From Roridomyces roridus (taxonomy: Eukaryota > Basidiomycota > Agaricomycetes > Agaricales > Mycenaceae): a stretch of 64,000 nucleotides of DNA. Below are positions 32,490 to 43,776 of this stretch, piece by piece. The notes under the pieces are model-generated. The model did no database searches. It was not told the DNA's origin and was given only the letters and a program-made list of their open reading frames with translations. Position 1 is the stretch's first letter, and the number at the start of each line of letters is the position of its first letter. The stretch is taken from the NCBI GenBank assembly GCA_029378245.1, contig JARKIF010000028.1:558001-622000 (forward strand), read 5' to 3'. The position numbers and the translations under genes are program-made.

Positions 32490-32957
32490 CAAGGGGTAGC
32501 GGGATCATGAATGATGGACCATGACTACCCACTGGTGGTAGCTTGTCTGGTTCCCGGGGTCCCGGAAAGGTGGTTTTCGACGCTGATTTGGCCCGGTTTT
32601 CATTTATCTCACTCATTTCAACTGGCATTGGTGGGATTCACCTGTAGAACTTGTTCCTTTGCTCCCTCGGAATGTCAATATGAAAAAATCACATCTCTAT
32701 CAAGTCCCTCGCTCGTGCAATTACAGGCAGAACATTGCTCTGTCCGTTGATCCAGACATCGGCAAGGTTTCGACTTCCCGCGCTGCCTGCCATGAACCTT
32801 TTCACATGTGAAGCAAACCGGAGAAAGTTCTGCTTTGGGCCATCGGAACAGGGATCCGTGTGATTGGCGACTGGTGGTGGTGGGTCAAGTTTTCGGGGTC
32901 CTGCCAGGGAGGTTTTGGGTAGTCTTGGTCACTCGGTTTTGATCCCGCTACCCCTTG
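32490..32957. mobile_element. hAT-like MITE, CAAGGGG family, 468 bp
   Basis: Perfect 18-bp inverted ends CAAGGGGTAGCGGGATCA flanked by the exact 8-bp duplication ATAGACGC (32482-32489 and 32958-32965). The interior contains diverged copies of a GGTCC-GGAGGTTTT motif. Non-coding. Confidence 0.9.
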
Positions 32958-33047
32958 ATAGACGCTCGAGTTTTTCAATTTCTGCGGCAGTGGCCCGGCG
33001 CCAAAGAATCGAGGCGCAATAACGCCGGTGTGACTCCGGACTCCGGA

Positions 33048-33465
33048 CACAGGGGGCAAACCCCGTGGCACTTTACCACGGGGCATCCACACGGCCTACG
33101 TCACGGCGTTCGACACGGCGTCCGACATGGCGTTCCCACGTGCCCATTGTTCTCTTTTTCTCGGTTTCATTCACATGGAATTCACTGTGCATTTGGAATG
33201 GTTGGATGCTTCATGAAAGTCAAGTGAGACTGTGCCTACCTTCCTGGAGATCTGGGGGCTCCTCGGTCTGTGAGGCTGCACCTTGTCACGCAGGTGACTG
33301 ATGTACTTGCCGGTTGACGACATGCGCCAAGTCCAACTTGGCAGGGATGGGAAAACTCGCGGGAACTCCGGCCCGGCACTGCAATTGTCGGATGCCGCGA
33401 CAGACGCCGTGACGTATGCCGTGCGGATGCCCCGCGGTAAAATGCCACGGGGTTTGCCCCCTGTG
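33048..33465. mobile_element. Inverted-repeat element, 418 bp, CACAGGGGGC ends
   Basis: Terminal inverted repeats of about 57 bp begin CACAGGGGGCAAACCCCGTG with few mismatches. GGACTCCG flanks both sides but is offset by two bases at the left, so the duplication is only approximate. Probably another hAT-like non-autonomous element. Confidence 0.75.
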
Positions 33466-34293
33466 GGACTCCGAGGCTGTCCAGCAATCAGTGTCCTTCC
33501 CTCCCATTGATCGTTAGGGTAAGACAGAGCCGGACCCAAGAGGTGGGAGGTGGTTGCCAGTGTTATAATGACCATCTGAGGACGAGGGCAAGCCCGTGGT
33601 GAACGCCGTGAAGTTGCCGTGAAGGACAAAGAGAGAAGTGATGGCCCATCACAAGCCAGGCACCGTAAAACAACGCGCCTCTCTTTCATCAACTCCCATG
33701 ATCTCCTGCCCCTTGCCCCCACACACGCGTCAGCGGCTTCGGAGACAACACCAATCGACTCTAACCATTCAATTGACCGCCTGACGTGCTTTTTCAGCCG
33801 GTTCTGACCTCAAGACAAGCTTCCCACAGCCGATCTTTGTTTTTCAGCAAAAACTTGGCGCCTCGGACGCGAACGGATGGACACGGCAGCGAAGCGTGGG
33901 TCTCGGGTCGCCTCGTGTCCCAGTGCAAGCGGCGCCAAATTGCTTTATACTTACATCCCTCACTGAGCCTGCAGGGTGTGTGTCTGAAGATCGAATCGAG
34001 GCGGCGGGCGACCTGCGTCTCCGCCTAGGAAAACTTCTTTTCTGCACCATCTGACTGGGCGATGCGGTTCCTCAGGACCTTCGTCTTGCCCAACCACGGT
34101 GCCAATAATTTAACCCGCACATGCCGCAATCGAGCGCCTAACGAAAGCACCTCTTTTAGACTTCCATCCAACAAATCTTGAAGGGTGTCATGTTCCTGGC
34201 GGACACGCGGACACTACGTGCGCTTGTTTTGCCCGCGCTTGCCTTGGTATAAGTACCCTATATCTAATGAAAACGCTTCACTTACCCACCCAC
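33466..34293. other. Gene-free stretch and promoter of the DUF2235 gene
   Basis: No gene recognised. GGTATAAGTACC at about 34245 is a likely TATA box, ~50 bp before the ATG at 34294. Confidence 0.5.
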
Positions 34294-36305
34294 ATGTCTG
34301 AGAAGGCGGAGTCCACCTCTGCCAGCCACTTTAACCTTTCGTACGTCCCTCAACTCCTCCAGCGCCAGCGGGATACTCAATTCGAGTGGTGATGCACAGA
34401 CTCAAGGCAGTGAGTGGCTGAATCATATCCACTCTGCTGTACTGACTTCGCATGGACAGGAACTCGGAGTGAACCCCATGCGCGAAGAAGATCCTCAAGT
34501 TGATGGGTCGCGCTTCAGGGCTCTTGAGGAGACTGTCTCCCGTCTAGAGGCTAGACTGCACGAGCTTGAACACACCCGGAAGCACACCGACGATGCCGAA
34601 GAAACTCCACCCACGCAAGGTCTCAATGACACCCCCATCGCCCAGAAATGCCTCTGCAGCGCATCCGGCCAACCTTCCGGTCGGCGTTTGATTGTCGCTC
34701 TCGACGGCACTGAGAACAAATTTGGTGCCCAAGTAAGTAACGATTTCGTCATATGACATCCCTGCTGGCTACCCGCGTCCCACAGAGCAGCCACGTGGTC
34801 GAGTTTTATTCGCGGATTATGAAAAGCGAAAACCAGCCATCGTATTATACCAGCGGCATCGGTACTTATGCCAAAAAATCTGGCCCAATCAAACGTATAT
34901 CTGCATTCGTCAAGAACAAATGGGCGTCCGTTACGGCTTGGTGTGTATTATTCTTTCAGTTCAACTTGCTGAGATCGGTTCAATATCCTCGTGAATCAGG
35001 AACTTCAAGTCAAACCTCCTTGCGGGGTATCAATGGCTTTCAGAGAACTATCAACCGGGCGATCAGATATTTCTGCTAGGTATTTGGCATTCGGCTTCTG
35101 CGACCTTCTCGCTCACAACGGTCAGGCTATTCTCGGGGAGCGTATCAAGCCAGAGTGTTGGCGGCGATGATTGCGAAGGTCTCGAAACATTCTACTTCGG
35201 TTTATTGTCTCATGCAAAGCAGGTCGGTTTGATTCGGACGGGAAACAAAGAGCAAATCCCATTGTAAGCTGTCGCTCATGCACTAAATGACTCTGTCTGA
35301 ACCGTTACAGTGCATTTGAGATCTACCGAGATGCCAAGTCCTCGATCGAAGTGCATGTCCTTCCGCAAGTATCCCGTACCTGCTCAGATGCCCTACATTG
35401 ACGCGGCGCCTTCAGCGATGGAACCACACAAGTCATAGATGACGTGAACCGCGCCAACCCGCAGAGTTACACGATTACAACACCCGCCAAAGAATTCAAA
35501 AAGGCTTTTTGCCGGAACGTCCACATCCATTTTGTTGGCGTGTGGTGAGACTCTCCGGCGCAGTCATCATCCTTATACTGATTGCCACAGGGATACTGTC
35601 TCATCAGTTGGCCTTTTCAGCCGCAAAGTTTATCCTGGTGCACAATCAGCCGATAACATCTGCTTCGTTCGTCATGCTCTTGCCCTTGACGAGAGACGAG
35701 TCAAGTTTCTTCCGGAGTATGTCACTGCACCACGGTCATCGTTTGAGCGAGGGGAATTTGGGGCACCACGCTGCAAAGAAGTGTGGTTCAGAGGATGCCA
35801 TTCAGATGTGTAACTATTCTAACTGTCCCCGGCTACAATCAAGCTGACACTTTCGTAGCGGCGGTGGCAAGCAGACCAATTTTACCTCAGATAATGGTGC
35901 CGTTCCCAGTCGCTGGATGGCATACGAAGCCATGCTCGCAGGTCTGGACATGTTGCCTTTCAAACGCAATGTCGGAACTCAGGATCTGACTGGTCGTCCG
36001 CCGTCAAACTCAATGACTGTCTTTTACAAGATTTTCGAATATTTTCCCTTTCTTGCTTGGGCGGATCCTGCGCTCTCCCCTCTTGAACCTTATCCAGGTC
36101 CTCGGTTCCTACGGTGCGCAACACTATAACTGCATTCGCAGCTGTGGCTCACCAATACTCACCAAGGTCTCCTCACCGTCAGCGCCCTCGTGCGATTCAC
36201 GACCATCAGAGATTGCACGTATCCGTGGGGCTCCTTGACTATCGTGCTGAGAGCAATGTGGCCAATCTCCCCGACACTTGGAAACTTGTCGGCTGGACAG
36301 AATAA
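34294..36305 (+). CDS. DUF2235 alpha/beta-hydrolase-like protein
   Basis: Multi-exon gene from MSEKAESTSASHFNLS. A short coiled coil (FRALEETVSRLEARLHELEH) precedes the DUF2235 domain, a T6SS Tle1-like phospholipase/hydrolase fold. The opening strand is RRLIVALDGTENKFGAQ. The nucleophile elbow is split by an intron and reads GYSRGAYQARVLAAMIAKV. The later strand is NVHIHFVGVWDTVSSVG and the acid/base segment is WFRGCHSDVGGGGKQTNF. Catalytic Ser, Asp and His candidates are therefore all present. The C-terminal exon ends LPDTWKLVGWTE. Mushrooms carry many DUF2235 genes of unknown role; relatives in bacteria are lipases. A cytosolic location is inferred because no signal peptide is visible. The first two small exons are the least certain. 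Confidence 0.78.
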
Positions 36306-36831
36306 ACCAGGTGTTGCAAGCGGTATCTGCCACTCTCCAAAATATCGATACGGGCAGCATGGTGGTTGAACCTCTAAACGTTGAACTTCAGCCAGAGGAT
36401 GAGAGTCGGAAACATTCTGCCGCAGTCGGGAAGGTTGCAAAAACTGCTTTAGCTTTGGTGAGACAATTGGCGGGAACACCATTTGAATTGGATACACTGG
36501 ACCATCAGAACTGTCCCAGCCTAATTGCCTTTATCCGCAAAGGATCGAACACCATCGAATTTCTGGAACGCCTCAATCTTCTTGCGCATACTGGTGAGCA
36601 CACCGATTTTGGAACTTGAGTATACTTACAGCCTCGTTCGCAGACGTCGGGAAGCAGATGTTCAATCTTGCGCCAGACTTCAAAGCCATGCTCCTCGAGG
36701 TTCTTTCCGTCGACAAGACCCAGAACACGCCAGTAGTCGACTGGCAGAGGATTGAAGTCGGGTTGCGCCTCCTCCGCAAGATGCCCAAATATTGTACGGG
36801 ATTTTCCTATCACATGCAGCTTCTGTCTTGA
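36306..36831 (+). CDS. Hypothetical coding segment downstream of the DUF2235 gene
   Basis: Two open blocks, VLQAVSATLQNIDTGSMVVEPLNVEL...FLERLNLLAHT and DVGKQMFNLAPDFKAMLLEVL...YHMQLLS. They join across a plausible intron near 36592-36650. No ATG is well placed, so this could be an alternative 3' continuation of the DUF2235 gene or a remnant gene. It is helical and no family is recognised. Confidence 0.35.
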
Positions 36832-38389
36832 AGAATTTAAATAGTGCAATCCAAGGAGTTCCAGTCCACATTGCTCACTATAGGCACTGAACCAGGAATC
36901 TCTATACGGTGTCTGCAGCGCGTTCTGTACCTTCTGGTCACAAAGGCTACGAGTTTCCCGCCGCCCCGTTGATAAGCATGGAATTTGACTGCCCTTGAAA
37001 ACGCGCGTTTTGCACGATTTCAGAGGTAGTATCCTAGCTAAGTCATCTCAGTACAAGACTGATGTTGAGCCCAGAGACAGTCAGTGTGGTGGATACTTAA
37101 GAGTACTGTACGGGTTGAAGGGTATTTACCTGAATATGACCGACGGGCTCACTCCGAAACATGTAGGAGTTGTGGATACCTGCTCTACCAATGGGATACA
37201 CCAATTAAACAAGTTCTTAACCGTTGTACGATTGTCAGCCGTTCGAACCTTGGTGCGAGTGCAATTCGGAGGTTCGGAAGTTCACGGGATGATGGGCAAG
37301 TCGGCCGAAAAGCCTGAAACATGAGTAGACCGCCGAAGCGGGTCCGAAGGGAGTGACGTAGTTGTCATCAGCAGTCGGGACAAGGAGGATCCGGGTCGGA
37401 TACTAGTCTTCAAACTAGTATCTGCTGGTATCCGGGACAGGTAGTCGGAGATATGGGTATCGTTCTGGACCTACAACCTATGGGCGTACGTCTGGAGGGT
37501 ATACAATCAAGGGAGAGGTCGGATACGACTTCACTAAAATCAGTCGAGTCATGGATCAATGTTGGAGTCACGGATCGACAGGTCCGCCACGCGGAATCAT
37601 GGCTTGACACACCGGCCATACACGATGCCGGTTCTGATCAACCAATCAGGGTGTTTCCATTCCAGATACCAAGGATATTTTTAATTATTGCGCCATTCGT
37701 TTGTACTATCATATGATTCTCGGACCTGTATAAAGTAGATAGAGTGCTACCCAAGAGGGCAGCGGATACTTCCCCCACTAGCAAGCTACCAGCTGCGATC
37801 AAGGGTTTTGTCCGAGGCTTTCGACGGTGCATTGCGTAGTTAAGCAATCGCTATTGAAAATCTAAACATTTGTTTGTTGGCTATTGTGTGTGTGACTTGA
37901 GTGTGAATCAGTGTGTTGGAATCAGTATCTGTTGGATTGTGTCGTACCGTGTGTCTGTCAAGGGTTATTTGTGTGTTCAGAGTTGCGAAGTGTCGGAATC
38001 TACGAAATCCGTGTTGTATCGGTCGCTGTCGTCTTCGGATACCAGTGTGAAAGGGATCGAAAGACCCAAATACCTGCTTTATTGCAAAACCCCGGCTTTA
38101 GCCAAACTCAATCTATCTTTTGTGTTAGCTGTGAAGCTTTACCATCTACAAAACACTTTAGAATCGTCATTCTTGGTTTACATCAAGGATCTCTATTCGC
38201 AATACTTTGTTTCGACATCGTATCCGAGACTATATCATTCAATTCCCTACAACCTTTACAAGGCCCTGTACTAGGGACTTATACTCGCCACATTCCCGCT
38301 ATTCAATAGTTGTCACTCGCCCCGGAGCTTCGTGATTGGGTTAGTTGGATATAGATTCGTCTGTATCTCGACTCATCTGGTTAGATTCT
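36832..38389. other. Gene-free stretch, possible retroelement debris
   Basis: A short frame at about 37084-37317 (YLPEYDRRAHSETCRSCG...) vaguely recalls the end of a retroelement polyprotein. Downstream there is a hairpin GATACTAGT/ACTAGTATC at 37398-37421 and a TATA-like TGTATAAAG at 37727. The evidence is too weak to name an element. Confidence 0.3.
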
Positions 38390-39755
38390 TCGAGTGTTGT
38401 CGATTTCTATAGTAGGTTTAGAGCACATACATCACCGTTCTCCGTCCCGAGATAGGCGGACGGACAGGGTTTTACAGCGGATACTGGAGTTAGACGAGGA
38501 TGCGCTTTCCGAATTGGTCTTGGGGACACCGGTGATTTGCGAGATCATTCGGATATTATCCGACGATGGGTACGAGCATCCGAACTCATTCTTACGGCTA
38601 CTCACAGCCGCAGAACTAACCAGGCGTTGTTACATTTCTTGATCGGAAGACTGGACATGTTGATTAAACTCGACGCCGAATGGATTGCTACAAACGGCTC
38701 AGAGGTGCTCTGGCGTTGCCAACTGCTTCTCGACACGCCATCATTAGTCACTTGTGTTACTGACCGAGCAGGGTTTGTTGGGAAACTTTTGAACATACTC
38801 TTGGATCGTAGAATCCAGACGAACCGTGCCGTGGAGCTCATGGCAGCGATGTTGCGGGGTAAATCCATACTATGACCAACCACGCTACATTGATATCCGT
38901 ACCCCGCAGATGACCACTGTATCCGCGCAGCTTTCGAAGCCGGGCTCGTGGACAGATTACTCCAGCATCACCTGGAGAATCAGGACAAAAAGGAGATTGA
39001 ACTGCTCGAAGCCGGGCTCATGGACATGGGTAGATTATTCCAGCATCGCTCGGAGAATCAGAACAACAAGAATATTGAACTGCTGCTTTCACTTGTTATT
39101 GAAGCCAGACCAGGTCCATGCATTTCGTGTACTAAGGTTTTTGTTGCTGACTCATACTATGCAGCATGGGCACAGATGCATTCTTTCCATCCCGATCAAT
39201 CCGAGAAGGTGGCCACAATGATGAGGACTTTGTCAAAAAGTGACAGTGACTGGGACATGGAGGAGAATCAACCCGTGCTGCGGATTGTTCTTCCCTTGGC
39301 AGCACACATCCCGCAAGTCGCACATACTGATCTCGAGACACTATGGAACAGCATCATCCGGCGCATTGAAAATCCTGAACTCACCGACAAATGCCGGAGA
39401 GCGGCTGCAATATTCCTTGTCGTTCTGTCTGTCTGTAACAATGGTGCGTATGTCGGTCGTTTTCTCATCCAGAAACTGGACCCGACCGGAACCCTTCACA
39501 GTGGAGCCAGTCACTCAACTCCTTCGACTGTACCACGACAGCTTGACAAACACATTCGAGGAACTTCGGTATCAAGAAGTTTGGAATGCGCTGCGTGACA
39601 ACAATGCTTCCGAAAACCTCCAAAACCTCCGAGAGAAGGAAGCGCTGGATCGACTTGTCCAGGCAATTCGCGACGTGGAGAACTTGGATGCTGGGAGTGA
39701 CATGTGGGCGATTGAATGGGCGACTCGTCTCCTCTCTGCGTACACACCTGTCTAG
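38390..39755 (+). CDS. Helical-repeat (ARM-like) protein, 5' end not found
   Basis: Coding blocks LELDEDALSELVLGTPVICEIIRILSDDG, ALLHFLIGRLDMLIKLDAEWI..., RAAFEAGLVDRLLQHHLENQ... and FEELRYQEVWNALRDNNASENL... end at TPV, 39755. They are joined by introns such as the one after MAAMLR (GTAAAT...CCGCAG). The pattern of alternating short amphipathic helices fits armadillo/HEAT-like repeats. No ATG is found upstream of the first block, so the gene may be 5'-truncated. A 78-bp exon segment is tandemly duplicated at about 38936-39085. Function unknown. Confidence 0.5.
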
Positions 39756-40256
39756 TCCGCACATAACATTGATTCCAAATTTTGTAATACTAGCTGCATC
39801 GGGCCTTCCTGGGTATTGGCAGTTATTATTTTGCGAAATCTCTGGCAGGTTGTAGTCTCTGGGCCTCTCACTACTCGCTATTGCGTTGCTATTGAGTTGT
39901 TAACGCGTTTATTCTCCATCACTCTTCACTTACGCGTGAAAAGCCGTAAGTTAGACCAAATTGCACGAGACATTTTTCAACATGATCTTGAAGGTTTTGA
40001 ATCTTCCGTTCGATGAAGTCTCGAACCGGGGAGCGACTGTGCAGATGACCGATAGCATGTGTACCATCTGAAGCAGAATAGTCGGAACCACAATTCGCAC
40101 TTGATGAAGGATCTCCGAGCGCTTTCAAGACGTCCTGTCCCGGCTTTACCTCCGTCTCCTACATATCTGAAGGATTTCGTCAGAGTCCGAGGCAAGGGTT
40201 CAAACATTCAAGTTGGAAGTAATTTTGTATGTACATTGTATATCCAAGATAGAACA
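39756..40256. other. Intergenic stretch between convergent genes
   Basis: Lies between the 3' ends of the helical-repeat gene and the F-box gene on the opposite strand. No gene or repeat was recognised. Confidence 0.5.
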
Positions 40257-41942
40257 TCAAATCGTCGCGAATCTGTCCAACGGATCCATAGCCCACGGGT
40301 TACGCTCCAGCGCCTGCCAAGGCGAGAAACTTTCGCGTTGCAGACCGACTATCGGAACTTGGTATCCGAGACGCAGGGAAAGACCAGCATCTATGTGCAG
40401 CTGGAGTTCAGCGTACATGTCCAATTCGCCGATCGGTCGCTGAAAATTGGCCTCAAAACACTCCAACTGGTGCCCGGACCCGACCGACATTTTGGCGTTT
40501 ATGAAACGCAGGACTGCCGCATCGGAAAAGTGGCATTGCGAAAGAACTAGGTCACGAAGTTCGCGGCAGCAATCGTCGGAGTCGGTGGGAGTAATGCCAT
40601 CAAGAAATCTGTCGTCGAGGAGATCTGACCCGTCGACGAGGTAAAGCTGCTTCAGTGTGGGGATACCACGAATGAGCGCGACCAGCGTGTCCTGCGTCAG
40701 GTGGTACGGGGTAATGCGCAGGCTCTCCAAACGAGGAGCCGAAGCCAAGAAAGGCGCAAGGTAAACTGGGTGGTCGTCGATTGGGGTAATGACGAATCCA
40801 TTGAGTCTGAATCTCAACAGCCGGGGCAGAGAAATGCCCTGTGTGAAAAATTGCCGCATGGTGTAGGCTGCGTCGCCGGGCAACGAGCTGAGTAGCTCCA
40901 AGGTGTGCAGGTGAGGGCATTCGATGGCGCTTCCGGTAGCTGGTAAGCTGATATCCTCCTCGTCGCGCAGGTGTATACTGCAGACACGAAGGGAGGGGCA
41001 GCGGGATAGGATTTCTCGAGCTGATTTACTCGACAGAGCGTGGAATTCTCGCATATGGGGCACCGGTGTTTGCAGATACAGGGCTGTCAGCTGGTTCCAT
41101 CGAAGAGGAAATTCTGTGGCACGATTGACGGCAGGTCCTTGGAAGGACGCTCGTGTGATGCCCAAACCACGGAAGATGCGCATATCCACCGGGGGCACAA
41201 AGCTGAGGATCCCAGGGTGTGCTGCTGCGTGGTGAGCTATGGAGATGTCCTGAAGGAGGGGGACGTCGTTTTCGGTGAGATTGGACAGCAACTGTATTGC
41301 GGGGAAGGGGATAGAGAAATGGACTGCACGCCAACGAGAAGCAAGGGGAATCAGGATATGTGTGAAGAGACGGCTGATGGTGGTGATGGCGGCGGACTCA
41401 GCTGTAAAGCATTCCAGAGAAATCGAAAGCGCACACGCCCCGGAGCGGGCGAGCCACTGCTCCGCGGTCGCAAGGCGTTGTGCCCATTTTTCTGGTTCAG
41501 AGCGCTGATTGCCGTTGCGGGGTTCTGCGATGTGCAGCTTCGACCAAAGTCGAGGGGTGGAGAGGGAAATAGCCCTCCACGAACTGCAGATGCGCCCAAG
41601 GAGCACTGGCGCCTCAGTGGCACTCATGACGCAGTTCCGGTCGGAGAGACACGCCACGAATATTTCCTGCATGATGTCGAGGGGAAGACGTCGGATGAGG
41701 GATATAAGAGCTTTGTGGCTCGCGACGTATGCGAGGAGACGATCCCGATCCGATTTCAATACATCGAGCCTCTTTTGCAAGGCGGCGATTTCGTCGCCGA
41801 GGGCGTTCGCTCGAAGGGAAGGGCCAGCGATGAGCTGCTTGATTTCGACGATCTCATCATCGTTCGGGCAGTAGTTGGTGCCCAGCTGAGCAGCGAACGG
41901 AGAGCTCGCTGGCCCGGAGACGGTGGAAGCGGTAGAAGACAT
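40257..41942 (-). CDS. F-box/LRR protein, single exon
   Basis: An uninterrupted 561-residue frame from MSSTASTVSGPASSPF. A coiled coil (GDEIAALQKRLDVLKSDRDRLL) precedes the F-box (LISLIRRLPLDIMQEIFVACL...VLLGRICSSWRAISLSTPRLW), the standard layout of the large agaricomycete F-box family. Leucine-rich repeats follow: LTALYLQTPVP, LRVCSIHLRD, LHTLELLSSL, LESLRITPYHL, LKQLYLVDGS. It should dock a target to an SCF ubiquitin ligase through the repeats. The complete, intron-free frame with a clear end (DPLDRFATI) makes this one of the safest models here. The target is unknown. Confidence 0.9.
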   Translation of the reverse strand: MSSTASTVSGPASSPFAAQLGTNYCPNDDEIVEIKQLIAGPSLRANALGDEIAALQKRLDVLKSDRDRLLAYVASHKALISLIRRLPLDIMQEIFVACLSDRNCVMSATEAPVLLGRICSSWRAISLSTPRLWSKLHIAEPRNGNQRSEPEKWAQRLATAEQWLARSGACALSISLECFTAESAAITTISRLFTHILIPLASRWRAVHFSIPFPAIQLLSNLTENDVPLLQDISIAHHAAAHPGILSFVPPVDMRIFRGLGITRASFQGPAVNRATEFPLRWNQLTALYLQTPVPHMREFHALSSKSAREILSRCPSLRVCSIHLRDEEDISLPATGSAIECPHLHTLELLSSLPGDAAYTMRQFFTQGISLPRLLRFRLNGFVITPIDDHPVYLAPFLASAPRLESLRITPYHLTQDTLVALIRGIPTLKQLYLVDGSDLLDDRFLDGITPTDSDDCCRELRDLVLSQCHFSDAAVLRFINAKMSVGSGHQLECFEANFQRPIGELDMYAELQLHIDAGLSLRLGYQVPIVGLQRESFSPWQALERNPWAMDPLDRFATI

Positions 41943-42112
41943 GCCAGCAGAGCATCACGGTCACATGAGTGACTCGGATCACGCACCAAATCATCCGCAA
42001 CGCCAGAGCCCGTAAATGGTAAATATTCAAGTCTTGTCCAATGGAATGCCGCAATCGGAAAACGAAAACGGGGATGAGTCGCGGAAAAATTGAACCGTGT
42101 TCTCAAGTTGTT

Positions 42113-42239
42113 ATCGCTCGCTCCTGAATCGAACAGGCGAATTCTCTCCGCAACCACACAACAACCACATCTGCGAGACAGAAAGGTGGAAATTGAGTAA
42201 TGCAAACTGGAATCCATGATCCACTCAGCCCAGATCAAT
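42113..42239 (-). repeat. tRNA-like SINE, body-bearing subfamily
   Basis: Shares CTCCTGAATCGAACAGGCG and the body ATTGAGTAATGCAAACTGGAATCC with the copy at 30795. Confidence 0.65.
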
Positions 42240-42277
42240 CAAAATGAAAAAGAACTGCAACTGCAAACCCCCGCTAT

Positions 42278-42369
42278 GACTCGGGCCTGAATCGAACAGG
42301 CCGATTATTGCCGATATTTATTTCAAAACCGGAAATTTTCAGACAATGCGGACCAACCGCGACCGACTG
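42278..42369 (-). repeat. tRNA-like SINE, near full-length copy
   Basis: The T-arm and right end are intact (GACTCGGGCCTGAATCGAAC). The other end has drifted (CCGACTG) and the D-arm has GACCAACCGC. It has the tail AAAAAGAACTGCAACTG, as at 31992. Confidence 0.68.
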
Positions 42370-42605
42370 CACAACATCAGCGGAAGGTATATATCGGCTC
42401 TGCTCCCTCAAGATATTTTTATATATGCATACCCAAATTGGCTTGCTTCATGCAACCTCGAACCGTGAGGTCTGAGTTGCGGTCCCAAAAAGGCCAAGCC
42501 GTATTCTACATGACTCGATCCTGCTTCCAACAGAGTCATCGCTGAATCCAAATGTTAATATTCAATCGCAACAACTCGAGTATGTATGTATGTACATCCT
42601 CCATC

Positions 42606-43776
42606 TTAACTCGGTAAACACCCCAAAAAGCTGCCCAACGTCTGCACCACAGCCGCCTGCACAGTCTCCCCCGCATCAAACTTGGTACTCGCCTCCATCA
42701 CACTCACACTGACAAAACACCCTCCACTCGTCCCAACGACAGTCGACTCGGTTGGCAGATGACTCGACCCGCAAAGCTCTACATCGTCCACGAAGGGATT
42801 CGGGATGATCCGACTCAGTACGAAAGTAAAGTCGCTGGCGTCGGAGCAGGTCGTGGCGGAGGTGGCGGGGTAGTTGACGTTGAGGACTGTATTCGCTGGA
42901 AGGAGGGGACCGGAGGAGGAGGTGAGGGCGGAGACGAGTCGGGCGGTGAGGGCACCGTATACGAGGGCGGCGGCGCTGTTTGCCGAGGTCGGGTCTGTCG
43001 TGAGGGTCGTGTAGGAGACTTGGGTGCCGGTTGTGCCCGAAATGGCGAGGGCAGGGATGTTGAGGGTCGTAGCTTCTACTGCGGCGCCGCTGTTTTGAAG
43101 AGCATAAGGTGGGAGGCAGGAGGCAGGAAATAGACGAACACAGTCCCGGAGAGGAGTACAGCAAGGCCGAGGTTGCCTGAGATGCGTGAGCGCACGATGT
43201 CAGGTAGTTGCAAATGATAGCACTTACTTCCCACATTGGGACCGCTGACGACCAGATCGGGCGCCGTTCCGAAGAATTGGGGAGCGAGCGTCTGAATACC
43301 GTACTTGGCCGCATCACTGCAATTGGTTGGCTCAAATCACAGACGACGAACGTGTGCACTTACGCCGGAAAGCCATTGACGTAGTTCAAGCTGGCTGCAA
43401 ACGGAATCATTCTCATTGGCACGTGAATGTAAGCAGAGCAAGACGCACGAGCGGTCGCATTGAATCCCTGCGCTGGCGAGCCCACTGGACAAGTGTCGAA
43501 TTCGCACTCGCTGGTCAACACCCCCGGCGTACTGGTCTCCGAGCCTGTCCCAGACTGATTCTCCGCAGGCGCAGAAAGGACGACATCGAAGCCGGCACTA
43601 GTGAGGGCGTCGTTGGTGGCGCGGATGTGTGCTACTGCCCAGCCTGTATTCGGAAATGGATGCGGTTCAGTCAGGGGAAGGAAGACGTAGAGCTGCGCAC
43701 CGTCGTCGTTGCTGAGCACGATGTTCTGCGCGAGTGTGAGCGGGAGGACGAGGACGAGGAACGCAGAGAAGAGCAT
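42606..43776 (-). CDS. Secreted SurE-type phosphatase/nucleotidase
   Basis: Start MLFSAFLVLVLPLTLAQ, a clear signal peptide. The SurE acidic motif NIVLSNDDG follows, then WAVAHIRATNDALTSAGFDV after an in-frame intron (GTGCGC...ATACAG) that could be misread as coding. Further SurE signatures are LSAPAENQSGTGS, NYVNGFPA, YGIQTLAPQFF and PDLVVSGPNVGSNLG..VLLSGTV. The C-terminal part runs through LNVNYPATSATTCSDASDF to LGSFLGCLPS. SurE proteins are metal-dependent phosphatases acting on nucleotides and phosphate esters; this one would act outside the cell, like fungal acid phosphatases of this fold. At least three introns. No disabling change was seen. Confidence 0.85.

Larger units (their letters stand above)
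41943..42605. other. Gene-free stretch with two SINE copies
   Basis: Holds SINE copies at 42113 and 42278; no gene was recognised. Confidence 0.55.

Noticed and set aside
37000..38390. LTR retroelement 3' end
   Set aside because: The frame YLPEYDRRAHSETCRSCG and a TATA-like motif are suggestive, but no reverse transcriptase, paired LTR or primer site could be seen.
2481..42369. SINE copies as functional tRNA genes
   Set aside because: The acceptor and T-arm pair well, but the anticodon arm region varies in length and sequence between copies and there is no stable anticodon; many copies are truncated.
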